A stretch of 64,000 bases of DNA from Gallionellaceae bacterium (GCA_027448945.1 DAIDMQ010000016.1:124001-188000); one strand, 5' to 3'; positions 1 to 10,193 are shown, counted from the first letter of the stretch. The notes: a model not told the origin generated them from the sequence alone. Translations and numbers: made by a program.

Positions 1-304
1 CGTGCATCAGGGTTTTGGCATGGATGATCTTGCCGCCGAAGGCCTGGCCTATGCTCTGGTGACCGAGGCAGACGCCGAGCAAAGGTATCTTGCCGGCGAA
101 CTTTTTGATGGCGGCGACCGAGATGCCGGCCTCGTTCGGCGTGCAAGGACCGGGTGAGATGACCAAGTGCCCGGGGTTCAACTTGCTTATCTCATCCACA
201 CCGATCTCGTCATTGCGTTTCACCACCACATCCGCACCCAACTCGGCAAAATATTGCACTAGGTTGTAGGTGAAGGAGTCATAGTTATCGATCATTAGCA
301 GCAA
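1..304 (-). CDS. trpG: Anthranilate/aminodeoxychorismate synthase glutaminase subunit, 5' part only
   Basis: Only the N-terminal part (about 100 residues) is inside the window; the gene runs off the left edge. It supplies ammonia from glutamine to TrpE for anthranilate synthesis. The translation opens with [16 protein letters not shown], the usual TrpG/PabA start, and later shows the oxyanion-loop stretch [11 protein letters not shown] and the nucleophile region [15 protein letters not shown] with its catalytic Cys. Two starts are possible: TTG at 304 (giving MLLMIDNY, with AAGG about 11 bases upstream) or ATG at 295. I favour TTG for the ribosome-site spacing. The gene lies downstream of trpE in the same direction but is separated from it by two unrelated genes. 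Confidence 0.9.
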   Translation of the reverse strand, partial: MLLMIDNYDSFTYNLVQYFAELGADVVVKRNDEIGVDEISKLNPGHLVISPGPCTPNEAGISVAAIKKFAGKIPLLGVCLGHQSIGQAFGGKIIHAKTLMH

Positions 305-422
305 AATATATCCAACCTTATACGTGATTTTGGGCTTGCCCATACGCGCGGCGGCCCTTAATGAAGGGCCGCATTATCTCATTCATTGCAAAGTGCTGGA
401 AGGCAGGATAAGTAGCAAGGTG

Positions 423-1913
423 TTACTCAAAGAAGGCCTGCGGATGTGAGATGCCGAATCCTTGCGCAAAGTCTATGCCGATATCGCGTAACTGTATGAT
501 GGCATCCTCACTTTCGACCATTTCAGCTACCGTTCTTACCCCTACGCTTCTGGCAACTTTGTTGATTGCGACCACTTTGGCCTGTGAGACCTCGTCTCTG
601 GACATCGCCAAAATTAGGCTGCCATCGATTTTGATGAACTCGATATTGAAGTCGCGTATCAATTTGAAGGACACGTTGTCGCGACCGAAATTACTTAGGG
701 CTACCAGGCAACCCAGCGCTTTGACCTTGCCCACGAATTGCGCAACTGCGCTGTTCTGCAAGGTTTCCTCCGAATCGCATACCTCAAAGCACAGATTGCC
801 GGCAGATATCCCCGATTCCTCAAGCATCAGCGCCAATGACTTGGGAAACTCGGCGTCATGTATGGTTGCACGGGCGACGTTGATGAAGAAGATGGTGTTG
901 GATTTGAGCCTGCCCTGTTGGTATTGGATCGCCGCACGTTGCAAGACATGCTGCACCACCCAGCGATCCAGAAAGGGCATCAGGCCGTGCTGTTCGGCAA
1001 TAGGAAAGAAGGCGCCGGGTGGCATCATGTTCTCGGGGTCTTCACGCAATCGGATCAAGATCTCGTAGTGTTCGGACTCCATGGAGTCGATGGCCAAAGG
1101 CGTAATCAATTGGCAGAATAAATTGAAATCGCTGTGTTCTATCGCGGCAAATATCTCGCGTCCTGCATCTTCGCGCCCGGTGATCTGACGTGACATGGAG
1201 TCGACGAACATGTTGTTGTCGTTCAAATACTGGGGGGCGGGTCGATTAGCACTCGCACTTGCACTCACGTCATCGGGTTGTGTTACATCAGTTGCCAGCA
1301 AATAGAAACCGGTGACTTTGCCTGCGTCATCGAATTGCGGCAGGTGTTCGACCTCCAATTTATATACCGCACCACTGGTCATGGTGAGTGTTCGGACATA
1401 ACTGGCAGGCTGTCCATCGAGTGATTGACGTATCAAAGTCGCCAATTCGGAATGGACCTTGTTGCCTAATATCTGCCGAATATGTCTGTCATCTATGTTC
1501 TTGGTATCGAGGTTCAGCCATTCGCGGAAAGATTTATTGTGGTAGCGGCAGCGGCCATCGATGTCTATGAAGGCGATGATGGTGTCTAAGGACTCGTCCA
1601 TCAAGCGTAGGCGTGACTGACTGATTTCCTGACCGGATTCATATTGTGTGTTCTTGCGCATGGCCTGGTCCAGCTTGTCTTTCATTGCCGCGAGCTGAGC
1701 GGTACGACGTGTCAAGCGCCACTCTGAATGCGACATGCGCGACGCTTCCGCCAAGATGGCTGCGACCAGCAATCCGGTTAGGAAGGTGGTCCATTGCAGG
1801 CCCAAATCGGTGAAGTAAATGGTGAAGACGAGTGCCGCAGAAGTGACGACCACGGCAAATGCGGTGAAATATGGTTGAACGACGCGATAAAACTTCTTGT
1901 TTAGGATTAACAA
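423..1913 (-). CDS. Membrane PAS-EAL domain protein with degenerate EAL active site
   Basis: This 496-residue protein has two hydrophobic segments (about 12-33 and 40-56), a short coiled linker, a PAS-like sensor domain (about 100-212) and a C-terminal EAL domain (about 260-496). EAL domains normally hydrolyse cyclic di-GMP. Here the signature Glu is kept (EIL, 284-286), as are the KID lysine (428) and the AE.VE glutamate region (463-467), but the metal-binding DDFG motif reads LSNFG (406-410), so both aspartates are lost. The ELTES-type motif is also altered (FEVCDSEE). By family knowledge this predicts loss of phosphodiesterase activity; a receptor or scaffold role is inferred. It sits between a COG2509 gene and trpG in the same direction, an unusual place for a signalling gene. 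No GGDEF domain is present. Confidence 0.85.
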   Translation of the reverse strand: MLILNKKFYRVVQPYFTAFAVVVTSAALVFTIYFTDLGLQWTTFLTGLLVAAILAEASRMSHSEWRLTRRTAQLAAMKDKLDQAMRKNTQYESGQEISQSRLRLMDESLDTIIAFIDIDGRCRYHNKSFREWLNLDTKNIDDRHIRQILGNKVHSELATLIRQSLDGQPASYVRTLTMTSGAVYKLEVEHLPQFDDAGKVTGFYLLATDVTQPDDVSASASANRPAPQYLNDNNMFVDSMSRQITGREDAGREIFAAIEHSDFNLFCQLITPLAIDSMESEHYEILIRLREDPENMMPPGAFFPIAEQHGLMPFLDRWVVQHVLQRAAIQYQQGRLKSNTIFFINVARATIHDAEFPKSLALMLEESGISAGNLCFEVCDSEETLQNSAVAQFVGKVKALGCLVALSNFGRDNVSFKLIRDFNIEFIKIDGSLILAMSRDEVSQAKVVAINKVARSVGVRTVAEMVESEDAIIQLRDIGIDFAQGFGISHPQAFFE

Positions 1914-1935
1914 GGCGCGATCCTTAGGGTGGTTG

Positions 1936-3573
1936 CTACGTCTGCTTGCGTAGTTTGGATACTATACTCGTTGCCACTGCCTCGGCGACTTCAATTCCGT
2001 CCACTGCCGCCGACAGGATACCACCCGCATATCCGGCACCTTCACCGGTGGGGTAGAGACCGCGTGTATTGACGCTCTGCAGGTCTTCTTTGTTTCGCTT
2101 GATGCGTACGGGTGATGAAGTGCGGGTCTCGACTCCGGTCAGTACTGCATCGGGCAAATCGAAATTTTTGATCTGTTTTGCAAAGGCGGGCAAGGCTTCG
2201 CGTATCGCAGCGATGGCGTAATCTGGCAGAGCAGTGGACAAGTCGGTGAGATGCACGCCTGGTGTGTAAGAAGGCTGAACACTGCCGAACTCGGTCGAAG
2301 CAGTGCCATTCAAGAAGTCACCAACCAACTGTCCCGGAGCTTGATAGTTGCGACCACCAAGTTCGTACGCATGTGACTCCAGGCGACGTTGGAATGCCAT
2401 GCCGGCCAGTGGGTCGCCGGGATAATCGACCTCGGGCGTGATGCCCACCACGATGCCCGCGTTAGCATTGCGTTCGTTGCGTGAATACTGACTCATGCCA
2501 TTGGTTACGACGCGACCTGCTTCCGACGTTGCAGCAACTACAGTGCCGCCCGGGCACATGCAGAAGCTGTACACAGAACGGCCATTGCTGGCGTGATAAA
2601 CGAGCTTGTAATCGGCCGCGCCCAGTTGCGGATCGCCGGCATTCGCACCCAGACGTGCATCGTCTATCATGGTCTGGGGGTGTTCGATACGGAAGCCGAT
2701 AGAGAAAGGTTTGGCTTCGAGATAGATGCCGCGCTTATGGATCATCTCGAAGGTGTCACGCGCGCTATGACCTATCGCTAATACGAGATGATCGGTTGCG
2801 ATGCGTTCGCCGTTCGCCAACACCACAGCGCTAACTTGCTGTACGCCGTCTGCGCCCATCCTGAGTTCGATATCTTCCACGCGATTTTGGAAGCGGATCT
2901 CGCCACCCAGCGACTGTATGGTGGCGCGCATTTTTTCTACCATGCCGACCAGTTTGAAAGTGCCGATATGCGGGTGACTCTCGTAAAGGATTTCGGCGGG
3001 TGCGCCTGCTTTGACGAATTCGTCCAACACCTTGCGGCTCAGGTAGCGCGGGTCTTTGATCTGGCTGTAGAGTTTGCCGTCAGAAAACGTGCCTGCACCA
3101 CCTTCACCGAATTGCACATTCGATTCGGGATCGAGTTTGCCTTGGCGCCACAATCCCCAAGTGTCCTTGGTGCGTTCGCGCACTGCTTTACCGCGCTCCA
3201 GTATCAGGGGTCTGAAACCCATTTGTGCGAGCAGCAATCCGGCGAACAAGCCCGCCGGCCCCATACCTATGACGACCGGTCTGGTGTTCAGATCAGAGGG
3301 TGCTTGTGCGACGAAATGATAGCGGGTGTCGGGCGCGAGTTTGATGTGCTGCTCATTCGGGAAGCGGGCTAATACGGAGGCCTCGTTGTTCAGCGTCACA
3401 TCCAAGGTGTAAGTGAACAAGATGCTGTTCTTCTTGCGCGCATCCACGCCGCGTTTGTACACGACGTGACTGACGTAATCATCCGCGGTGATCTTCAGGC
3501 GATTGAGTATCGCAGCTTTGAGTTCTTCCCCGCTATGCGCGAGCGGTAGTTTGATTTCGGTCAGGCGCAGCAT
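1936..3573 (-). CDS. NAD(P)/FAD-dependent dehydrogenase, COG2509 family
   Basis: A 545-residue flavoprotein of the uncharacterised COG2509 type. After an N-terminal domain of about 95 residues it has a dinucleotide-binding loop VVIGMGPAGLFAG (GxGxxG at 103-108), followed by the family-typical stretch NVQFGEGGAGTFSDGKL and a second dinucleotide-binding region (VLAIGHSARDTFEM). The C-terminus keeps LYPTGEGAGYAGGI, typical of the FAD-contacting end of this family. Substrate is unknown. The start codon lies three bases after the trpE stop, so it is probably translated from the trpE message, and the EAL gene follows 22 bases downstream. The reaction cannot be named from sequence. Confidence 0.85.
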   Translation of the reverse strand: MLRLTEIKLPLAHSGEELKAAILNRLKITADDYVSHVVYKRGVDARKKNSILFTYTLDVTLNNEASVLARFPNEQHIKLAPDTRYHFVAQAPSDLNTRPVVIGMGPAGLFAGLLLAQMGFRPLILERGKAVRERTKDTWGLWRQGKLDPESNVQFGEGGAGTFSDGKLYSQIKDPRYLSRKVLDEFVKAGAPAEILYESHPHIGTFKLVGMVEKMRATIQSLGGEIRFQNRVEDIELRMGADGVQQVSAVVLANGERIATDHLVLAIGHSARDTFEMIHKRGIYLEAKPFSIGFRIEHPQTMIDDARLGANAGDPQLGAADYKLVYHASNGRSVYSFCMCPGGTVVAATSEAGRVVTNGMSQYSRNERNANAGIVVGITPEVDYPGDPLAGMAFQRRLESHAYELGGRNYQAPGQLVGDFLNGTASTEFGSVQPSYTPGVHLTDLSTALPDYAIAAIREALPAFAKQIKNFDLPDAVLTGVETRTSSPVRIKRNKEDLQSVNTRGLYPTGEGAGYAGGILSAAVDGIEVAEAVATSIVSKLRKQT

Positions 3574-3576
3574 GGC

Positions 3577-5064
3577 TTATCGGTGTGCCTGTGCATCCAA
3601 ACCATCCAGCACCATTTCAGCCGCACGCAACACGGCACGCGCCTTGTTTTGCGTCTCCAGCCATTCACTCTCGGGCAGGGAGTCGGCAACGATACCCGCC
3701 CCGGCTTGCACGTATAGTGTTTGGTCTTTAACCACTGCAGTACGCAAGGCTATGGCCACGTCCATGTCGCCGTTAAAGCCCAGGTAACCGACCGCACCCG
3801 CGTAGATGCCGCGCTTGCTGGGTTCCAATTCGTCGATAATTTCCATCGCGCGAACTTTTGCCGCACCGCTCACTGTGCCTGCAGGAAAGGTGGCTTTGAG
3901 TACATCCATCGCACTCAAGCCCGCCTTCAACTTGGCTTCGACGTTGGAGACGATGTGCATTACATGTGAATAGCGTTCGATGATCATCTTGTCGGTCAGC
4001 TTCACCGTGCCGTGTTCGGCGACGCGACCGATGTCGTTACGCCCCAGGTCGATGAGCATCAGATGTTCGGCTAATTCCTTGGGGTCGGCTAACAGTTCGG
4101 TCGCCAGTTCGGCATCCTGTTCGCCGGTCTTCCCGCGTGGGCGCGTGCCGGCAATAGGACGTACGGTGACGGTATCACCCTCTAGTCGCGCCAATATTTC
4201 GGGAGACGAGCCCACCACGTGATGGTCGCCCATGTCGTAATAGAACATATACGGCGAGGGATTGATGCTGCGCAGGGCGCGATACAAAGATAAGGGCGAA
4301 GCGGGGAACGGCTGCGACATACGCTGCGAGAGCACCACTTGCATGATGTCGCCGTCGAAAATGTAGTGCTTGGATTTCTCTACAGCGGCTTTGAAGGCGG
4401 CTTCGCCAAATTCCGATTTGGCGGCAACTTTGATGGCGGATTGTGCGTATGGGATGTCGATAGGCAAGCGCAACATCGCAATGAGCTCACTCAAACGGTC
4501 TTTGGCAATAGTGTAAGCATCATCCTGCGAGGGGTCGGCATAGACGATGAAGGTCAGCTTGCCAGACAAATTGTCGATGACCGCCAGTTGTTCGGTGAGC
4601 ATCAACAAGATGTCGGGCGTGCCGATGACATCTGTTTTCTGCGTTTTGGCTAAACGCGGCTCTATGTAGCGCACGGTGTCGTAGCCAAAGTAACCGGCCA
4701 GACCGCCGGTATAACGCGGCAAACCAGACAAGGGTGCGACGTTGAAGCGTGCCTGGTAACGCTCGATATAGTCGAGCGGATTGTCCACATCTTCGCTGAT
4801 TGCGCCTGTTGGCGTGGTCAGTGTGACTTGCTTGCCGCGTACCGAGATGCGTGTATACGCAGGCAGGCCGATAAAAGAATAACGCCCGAAACGCTCCCCA
4901 CCCTGCACCGATTCGAGCAAGTAAGAATAAGGTTTGTTGGCGAGTTTCAGATACAGCGACAGCGGCGTGTCCAGATCTGCGAAAGTCTCCGCAACCAATG
5001 GAATGCGGTTATAGCCTTGCTGTGCTAGTGCCTGGAATTCAGATTCGGTGATGGGGTGCAACAT
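3577..5064 (-). CDS. trpE: Anthranilate synthase component I
   Basis: Catalyses chorismate plus ammonia to anthranilate, the first committed step of tryptophan synthesis, with TrpG as partner. Length 495 residues is normal. The N-terminal feedback motif LLES (49-52) that binds tryptophan in the family is present, and the C-terminal chorismate-binding domain shows [24 protein letters not shown] and [10 protein letters not shown]. The start is supported by a strong ribosome site: GGAGG at 5071-5075 (minus strand), six bases from ATG. Two copies of a palindromic repeat lie directly upstream. The downstream gene is not trpG but a COG2509 flavoprotein, three bases away. Confidence 0.97.
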   Translation of the reverse strand: MLHPITESEFQALAQQGYNRIPLVAETFADLDTPLSLYLKLANKPYSYLLESVQGGERFGRYSFIGLPAYTRISVRGKQVTLTTPTGAISEDVDNPLDYIERYQARFNVAPLSGLPRYTGGLAGYFGYDTVRYIEPRLAKTQKTDVIGTPDILLMLTEQLAVIDNLSGKLTFIVYADPSQDDAYTIAKDRLSELIAMLRLPIDIPYAQSAIKVAAKSEFGEAAFKAAVEKSKHYIFDGDIMQVVLSQRMSQPFPASPLSLYRALRSINPSPYMFYYDMGDHHVVGSSPEILARLEGDTVTVRPIAGTRPRGKTGEQDAELATELLADPKELAEHLMLIDLGRNDIGRVAEHGTVKLTDKMIIERYSHVMHIVSNVEAKLKAGLSAMDVLKATFPAGTVSGAAKVRAMEIIDELEPSKRGIYAGAVGYLGFNGDMDVAIALRTAVVKDQTLYVQAGAGIVADSLPESEWLETQNKARAVLRAAEMVLDGLDAQAHR

Positions 5065-5077
5065 GAAAGACCTCCAA

Positions 5078-5166
5078 GTAGGTTGGGTTAGCGATTTAGC
5101 CTAACCCAACTAATATTGTTGATGCGATTGTTGGGTTACGCGATAAAGCCACTAACCCAAGCTACA
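5078..5166. repeat. Two tandem copies of a TTGGGTTA palindromic repeat
   Basis: Copy one (5078-5110) has perfect 10-bp arms GTTGGGTTAG/CTAACCCAAC around a 9-base centre. Copy two (about 5130-5166) has arms TTGGGTTA/TAACCCAA around ACGCGATAAAGCC-like sequence and ends in GCTAC. The two share the same centre (GCGAT.TAGC / GCGATAAAGC). Such elements are widely dispersed in betaproteobacterial genomes (recollection, not searched). They fill most of the 152-bp gap between trpE and gph and could form hairpins in the trpE leader. No Trp-rich leader peptide was seen. Confidence 0.75.
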
Positions 5167-5216
5167 AAATCAACACCATCGCCAACAAAATTTTTCAGAC
5201 AGGAGGTCATTCATTT

Positions 5217-5903
5217 TTACATGCGTTTCAGTAATGGTAAGGCGGCTGGCAGGTCTTGAATCACAGCATCCAGATCCAGTGTTTCCACTGGCTCGCCATG
5301 GTTATAGCCATAAGGTACGCAGAATACCGGGCAATCCGCGGCGCGGGCAGCCAGTGCGTCATTCAGTGAGTCACCGATCAACAATACTTTTTCGATAGGC
5401 ACACCGAAGAACTTGGCCGCATGCAGCAAAGGCATAGGATGTGGTTTCTTCTCGGGCAAACTGTCACCAGCCAAAACAATCTTAAAGTACTTGGTCAGAC
5501 CCAAGCCCTTCAGCAAAGGTGTGGTGTAGCGCTCTACTTTGTTGGTGATGCAACCCAGGGGGTAGCCTGCCAAGACCATCGCGTCCAGACCCTCGATCAC
5601 ACCTTGGAAAGGTTTGCTTTCCAGCAACAATTCTGTGTAATGCTTTTCGAAGATGGGCAAGGCGTGATCATACAAAGCCGCGTCCGGTGTGGCGTGCATG
5701 TCGCCAGTCAGCGCACGCTTCACCAACCAGGAGATACCGTTGCCGATGTAGCTGGACAACAGTTCTTGTGAGACCGGTGCATAGTCAATGTCACGCAACA
5801 TGCGGTTCGCTGCTTCGCATAATTGTGGTGCGGTGTGCAGCAAAGTGCCGTCTAGGTCGATGACGATGGCCGATATCGGCAGAGGGCGTTGTGTGAAGGG
5901 CAT
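5217..5903 (-). CDS. gph: Phosphoglycolate phosphatase, HAD family
   Basis: A 228-residue HAD hydrolase that removes phosphate from 2-phosphoglycolate. Motif I is DLDGTLLHT (nucleophile Asp16, general acid Asp18), motif II is in CITNKVERY, the motif III lysine is in EKKPHP, and motif IV is GDSLNDALAA. It overlaps the rpe stop by one base (TAATG), so the two are translationally coupled. The rpe-gph-trpE order is common in proteobacteria, which supports the assignment over other HAD phosphatases. Confidence 0.92.
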   Translation of the reverse strand: MPFTQRPLPISAIVIDLDGTLLHTAPQLCEAANRMLRDIDYAPVSQELLSSYIGNGISWLVKRALTGDMHATPDAALYDHALPIFEKHYTELLLESKPFQGVIEGLDAMVLAGYPLGCITNKVERYTTPLLKGLGLTKYFKIVLAGDSLPEKKPHPMPLLHAAKFFGVPIEKVLLIGDSLNDALAARAADCPVFCVPYGYNHGEPVETLDLDAVIQDLPAALPLLKRM

Positions 5904-6589
5904 TATTTTCCTACCTTTGCCAATTCGGCGCGCATCTCTGCAACGATGGAGTCATAACGGTTCTTGTCGCTATCGTTGCGCTTGCTGAAAATCGCCGAGC
6001 CCGCGACGAAAGTGTCCACGCCTGCTTCGGCAACTTCACGGATGTTTGCTGGACCCACGCCACCGTCGATTTCCAGACGGCACTTGTAACCGCCGGCATC
6101 TATCATTTTGCGCACTTTGCGCGCTTTATCCAAGACATGAGGAATGAATTTCTGACCACCAAAGCCGGGATTCACAGACATCAGCAATACCATGTCCAGC
6201 TTGGGCAAGGTGTATTCCAAGATCTCCAGCGGAGTAGATGGATTGAACACCAGACCGGCTTTGCAACCGCTTTCCTTGATCAGACCGATGGTGCGGTCGA
6301 TGTGTTCGGAAGCTTCCGGGTGGAAGGTGATGTAAGTCGCGCCCGCTTTGGCGAAATCAGGAATGATGCGGTCTACAGGCTTAACCATCAGATGCACGTC
6401 GATAGCCGCAGTCACGCCATGCTTGCGCAGGGCTTCGCAGACCAGAGGGCCGATGGTCAGATTGGGCACGTAATGGTTATCCATCACGTCGAAGTGAACG
6501 ATGTCCGCACCGGATGCCAGTACGTTGTCGACTTCTTCGCCCAGTTTGGCGAAATTGGCAGAAAGAATGGAAGGAGCGATCTGATACAT
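5903..6589 (-). CDS. rpe: Ribulose-phosphate 3-epimerase
   Basis: Interconverts ribulose 5-phosphate and xylulose 5-phosphate in the pentose phosphate and Calvin pathways. The 228-residue TIM barrel starts [20 protein letters not shown] and keeps the metal and catalytic stretch [17 protein letters not shown], the DVHLMV strand, [14 protein letters not shown] and LEIDGGVGP. It is the first gene of rpe-gph. The 205-bp gap to the divergent rfbB holds both promoters, but no box was clear enough to list. Confidence 0.97.
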   Translation of the reverse strand: MYQIAPSILSANFAKLGEEVDNVLASGADIVHFDVMDNHYVPNLTIGPLVCEALRKHGVTAAIDVHLMVKPVDRIIPDFAKAGATYITFHPEASEHIDRTIGLIKESGCKAGLVFNPSTPLEILEYTLPKLDMVLLMSVNPGFGGQKFIPHVLDKARKVRKMIDAGGYKCRLEIDGGVGPANIREVAEAGVDTFVAGSAIFSKRNDSDKNRYDSIVAEMRAELAKVGK

Positions 6590-6794
6590 GGCGTAGTCCT
6601 CGAAAGTAGATTTGAACGGGGTTGAAATTTTTTAGAACGCGCATTCTAACCGAATATTCAAGCTGGTCTAAAGTCCGAGTTTGAAATTGGCCTAATTTCT
6701 TTAAGTGCGCTTGATTTGTTGGCATGTCAGCCATCGCCTATAATCGCGCCTCTTTGAAATATCGACAAGTACCGCCAAAGCGGTGGAGAACATT

Positions 6795-7859
6795 ATGATT
6801 TTGGTGACGGGTAGCGCGGGTTTTATCGGGGCAAATTTTGTGTTGGATTGGTGTGCTTTAAATGATGAAGCCGTGCTCAGCTTGGATAAGTTGACTTATG
6901 CGGGAAATCTCGAGAATCTCGCCACGCTGCAAAACAACCCACGCCACATCTTTGTGCAGGGCGATATCGGTGATGCGCAACTGGTCGCCAAGTTGCTCCG
7001 GGAGCACAAGCCGCGCGCGCTAATCAACTTCGCCGCCGAAAGTCATGTGGATCGTTCTATTCATGGCCCCGAGGATTTTATACAGACCAACATCGTCGGC
7101 ACTTTCCATCTGCTGGAAGCGGTACGGGCATATTGGGGTGGGATGAGTGGCACAGATAAGGCGAATTTCCGCTTCCTGCATGTATCTACTGACGAGGTAT
7201 ATGGCTCGCTGGGCAAAGATGATCCCGCTTTCACCGAGACTCATCGCTACGAACCCAACAGCCCTTATTCGGCGAGCAAAGCTGCCAGTGATCACCTGGT
7301 GCGTGCCTATCACCACACTTACGGTTTGCCGGTACTGACGACCAATTGTTCGAACAACTACGGTCCTTACCACTTTCCCGAAAAACTCATTCCCCTAATG
7401 ATCGTTAATGCCTTGGCAGGCAAGAGTCTGCCTGTCTATGGCGATGGTCAGCAGATACGCGACTGGTTGTATGTGAAGGACCACTGCAGTGCGATACGTC
7501 GCGTGTTGGACGGGGGCAAGCTGGGTGAGGTGTACAACGTGGGCGGCTGGAACGAGAAAGCCAATATCGACATCGTGCATACCGTTTGTGCCTTGCTGGA
7601 CGAGTTGCGTCCCAAGGCCGATGGCAAGTCCTATCGCGAGCAGATTACTTTTGTCACAGACCGGCCTGGTCATGATCGTCGTTATGCCATTGATGCGCGC
7701 AAGTTGGAACGCGAATTGGGCTGGAAGCCGGCCGAGACGTTCGATACCGGTATACGCAAGACCGTGCAATGGTATTTGGAAAATCAAGCTTGGGTCTCCA
7801 ATGTGCTGTCGGGCAATTACCGCCAGTGGGTGGAGAAAAATTACGCCGAGCGCGCCTGA
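6795..7859 (+). CDS. rfbB: dTDP-glucose 4,6-dehydratase
   Basis: Second step of dTDP-L-rhamnose synthesis. The 354-residue SDR protein starts [16 protein letters not shown] (NAD-binding GxxGxxG), with [10 protein letters not shown] and the catalytic [11 protein letters not shown] (YxxxK). An in-frame GTG at 6783 would add four residues (MENI), but GGAG at 6785-6788 lies six bases before ATG 6795, so the ATG is chosen. It heads a compact rfbBDAC operon: the rfbD start overlaps this stop. Confidence 0.95.
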   Translation: MILVTGSAGFIGANFVLDWCALNDEAVLSLDKLTYAGNLENLATLQNNPRHIFVQGDIGDAQLVAKLLREHKPRALINFAAESHVDRSIHGPEDFIQTNIVGTFHLLEAVRAYWGGMSGTDKANFRFLHVSTDEVYGSLGKDDPAFTETHRYEPNSPYSASKAASDHLVRAYHHTYGLPVLTTNCSNNYGPYHFPEKLIPLMIVNALAGKSLPVYGDGQQIRDWLYVKDHCSAIRRVLDGGKLGEVYNVGGWNEKANIDIVHTVCALLDELRPKADGKSYREQITFVTDRPGHDRRYAIDARKLERELGWKPAETFDTGIRKTVQWYLENQAWVSNVLSGNYRQWVEKNYAERA

Positions 7860-8755
7860 TGAAGATATTGCTGCTAGGTAAAGGCGGGCAGGTCGGTTGG
7901 GAGTTGCAGCGTAGCCTTGCACTTTTGGGTGAAATCATCGCACTGGATCACGATAGCAAACCGCTCTGCGGTGACTTCACCAACTTACAAGGTTTAGCCG
8001 AGACTGTACGCAAAGTCGCGCCCGATGTGATTGTGAATGCAGCGGCGCATACAGCAGTGGACAAGGCGGAGAGCGAGCCCGATCTTGCGCGCACTATCAA
8101 TGCGTTGGCGGTGGGCGTGTTGGCCGAGGCTGCCAAAGAGTCGGGTGCATGGTTGGTGCATTACTCCACCGACTATGTTTTCGATGGTTCTGGTGAGCAT
8201 GCTTGGCAAGAACAAGATCCTGTTGCGCCGCTCAGCATCTATGGCAAAACTAAGCTGGAAGGCGAACGACTGATACTCGCCTCGGGGTGTAAACATCTCG
8301 TCTTTCGCACCTCTTGGGTCTATGGCGCGCGCGGTGGAAACTTCGCCAAGACCATGTTGCGATTCGCGCAGGATCGCGATGCACTGAAAGTTATAGACGA
8401 TCAGTTCGGCGCGCCTACTGGCGCAGACCTATTGGCCGATGTGACCGCACACGCAATACGCACAGCCGTGGTTAGACCTGAAGTGTCAGGTTTGTATCAT
8501 TTGGTCGCGGGTGGCGTCACCACTTGGCATGAATACGCGAGCATGGTCATCGCATATGCTCGTGATCATGGTGTGGCGATTAAAGTTGCGGGGGATGCGA
8601 TTCATCCTGTTGCCACTAGCGCGTTTCCTACACCGGCAAAGCGCCCGCACAATTCGCGTTTGAATACCGAAAAATTGCAACAGACATTCAATTTGACTCT
8701 GCCTGATTGGCAGTTCGGTGTGCAGCGTATGCTCACCGAGATACTGGAGAAATAA
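7859..8755 (+). CDS. rfbD: dTDP-4-dehydrorhamnose reductase
   Basis: Last step of dTDP-L-rhamnose synthesis, NADPH-dependent. The 298-residue protein starts [20 protein letters not shown] (Rossmann glycine loop) and keeps STDYVFDG and YGKTKLEGE, with the SDR YxxxK pair. The frame is open upstream to 7769 inside rfbB, but the family start and the TGATG overlap with rfbB mark ATG 7859 as the true start. Confidence 0.95.
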   Translation: MKILLLGKGGQVGWELQRSLALLGEIIALDHDSKPLCGDFTNLQGLAETVRKVAPDVIVNAAAHTAVDKAESEPDLARTINALAVGVLAEAAKESGAWLVHYSTDYVFDGSGEHAWQEQDPVAPLSIYGKTKLEGERLILASGCKHLVFRTSWVYGARGGNFAKTMLRFAQDRDALKVIDDQFGAPTGADLLADVTAHAIRTAVVRPEVSGLYHLVAGGVTTWHEYASMVIAYARDHGVAIKVAGDAIHPVATSAFPTPAKRPHNSRLNTEKLQQTFNLTLPDWQFGVQRMLTEILEK

Positions 8756-9640
8756 ATGGCTAAACGTAAGGGCATCATTTTGGCAGGCGGCTCGGGCACG
8801 CGTCTGCATCCTGTTACCTTGGCAGTATCCAAGCAGTTGCTGCCCGTATATGACAAGCCAATGATCTATTACCCGCTCAGCACATTGATGCTTGCGGGCA
8901 TACAAGACATCCTGATTATCTCCACGCCGCAAGATACGCCGCGCTTCCAGCAATTGTTGGGCGACGGCAGTGCCTGGGGTTTGAATCTGCAATACGCAGT
9001 GCAGCCCTCGCCCGATGGTCTTGCGCAAGCCTTCATCATAGGCAAGGATTTTGTCGGTAATGATCCTTCGGCCTTGGTGCTGGGCGACAACATATTTTAT
9101 GGACACGATTTTCAGACCCAATTGCGCAATGCCGCAGAATGCAAACAGGGTGCGTCGGTATTTGCTTACCACGTGCGTGACCCCGAGCGTTATGGCGTGG
9201 TGGAATTCGACAAGAACGGCAAGGCGATTTCTTTGGAAGAAAAACCGCTGCAACCCAAGTCTAACTTCGCAGTGACGGGTCTTTATTTTTACGACAACCA
9301 AGTCATCGATATTGCACGCGACCTCAAGCCCTCCCCGCGTGGCGAATTGGAGATCACCGATGTGAATCGTATCTACATGGATCGCGGCCAGTTATCGGTC
9401 GAGATGATGGGGCGTGGTTTTGCATGGTTGGATACGGGTACCCACGAGTCCTTGCTGGAAGCGGGAATGTTTATCCAGACTATAGAACATCGCCAAGGTT
9501 TGAAGATCGCCTGTCCTGAAGAGATTGCATTCCACAACGGTTTCATCGATGCAGTACAGTTGGAAAATTTGGCTAAACCACTGGTCAAGAGCGGCTATGG
9601 CGCTTATTTGATGCAAGTATTGAAAGAGCAGGGGCGCTAA
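8756..9640 (+). CDS. rfbA: Glucose-1-phosphate thymidylyltransferase
   Basis: First step of dTDP-L-rhamnose synthesis: glucose 1-phosphate plus dTTP. The 294-residue protein has the signature [16 protein letters not shown], the [19 protein letters not shown] stretch and VLGDNIFYG, the classic RmlA pattern. Its ATG follows the rfbD TAA with no spacing, so translation is probably coupled. The gene length is standard. Confidence 0.97.
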   Translation: MAKRKGIILAGGSGTRLHPVTLAVSKQLLPVYDKPMIYYPLSTLMLAGIQDILIISTPQDTPRFQQLLGDGSAWGLNLQYAVQPSPDGLAQAFIIGKDFVGNDPSALVLGDNIFYGHDFQTQLRNAAECKQGASVFAYHVRDPERYGVVEFDKNGKAISLEEKPLQPKSNFAVTGLYFYDNQVIDIARDLKPSPRGELEITDVNRIYMDRGQLSVEMMGRGFAWLDTGTHESLLEAGMFIQTIEHRQGLKIACPEEIAFHNGFIDAVQLENLAKPLVKSGYGAYLMQVLKEQGR

Positions 9641-9642
9641 GC

Positions 9643-10188
9643 ATGCTAACCATTCCGACTGGCCTTCCGGATATCTTGATCATTGAACCCAAGGTATTTG
9701 GAGATGCACGCGGCTTCTTCTACGAAAGTTTCAATCAACGCAGATTCAATGAGTTGCTTGGTCGTAAAGTCGATTTTGTTCAAGACAACCATTCGCGTTC
9801 AGTACAGGGCGTGTTGCGTGGTCTGCATTATCAGATACATCATCCGCAAGGCAAGTTGGTACGTGCCACGCACGGCAAAGTCCTGGATGTCGTGGTTGAT
9901 TTGCGTCGCGGCTCTAAGACCTTTGGCCAGCATGAGTCCGTTGAATTGTCAGCCGAGAACAAGCGCATGTTGTGGATCCCGCCTGGTTTTGCGCATGGTT
10001 TTGTAGTGCTTTCGGAGAGTGCCGAATTTTTGTACAAGACGACGGACTATTGGTATCCGGAACATGAACGCAGCTTGCTGTGGAATGATCATGCTTTGGG
10101 TATCGATTGGAAGCTGGCTGGCGAACCGACTATATCCGGCAAAGATGCACTCGGTAAGCCGCTTTCGGCGGCGGAAGTTTTCGAGTAA
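9643..10188 (+). CDS. rfbC: dTDP-4-dehydrorhamnose 3,5-epimerase
   Basis: Third step of the dTDP-rhamnose pathway. The 181-residue cupin has FYESFNQRRF, QDNHSRSVQGVLRGLHYQ (active-site His region) and GKVLDVVVDLRRGSKTFG. Its ATG lies two bases after the rfbA stop. It ends the operon; the next gene is convergent. No rhamnosyltransferase or O-antigen gene follows, so the sugar's destination is not visible here. Confidence 0.95.
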   Translation: MLTIPTGLPDILIIEPKVFGDARGFFYESFNQRRFNELLGRKVDFVQDNHSRSVQGVLRGLHYQIHHPQGKLVRATHGKVLDVVVDLRRGSKTFGQHESVELSAENKRMLWIPPGFAHGFVVLSESAEFLYKTTDYWYPEHERSLLWNDHALGIDWKLAGEPTISGKDALGKPLSAAEVFE

Positions 10189-10193
10189 TGCGT

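Noticed and set aside
5065-5216. A Trp leader peptide or attenuator before trpE
   Set aside because: No short frame with tandem Trp codons was found; the hairpins match a dispersed repeat.
6477-6734. Frame on the minus strand across the rpe start
   Set aside because: Overlaps the rpe N-terminus in another frame and has no support of its own.
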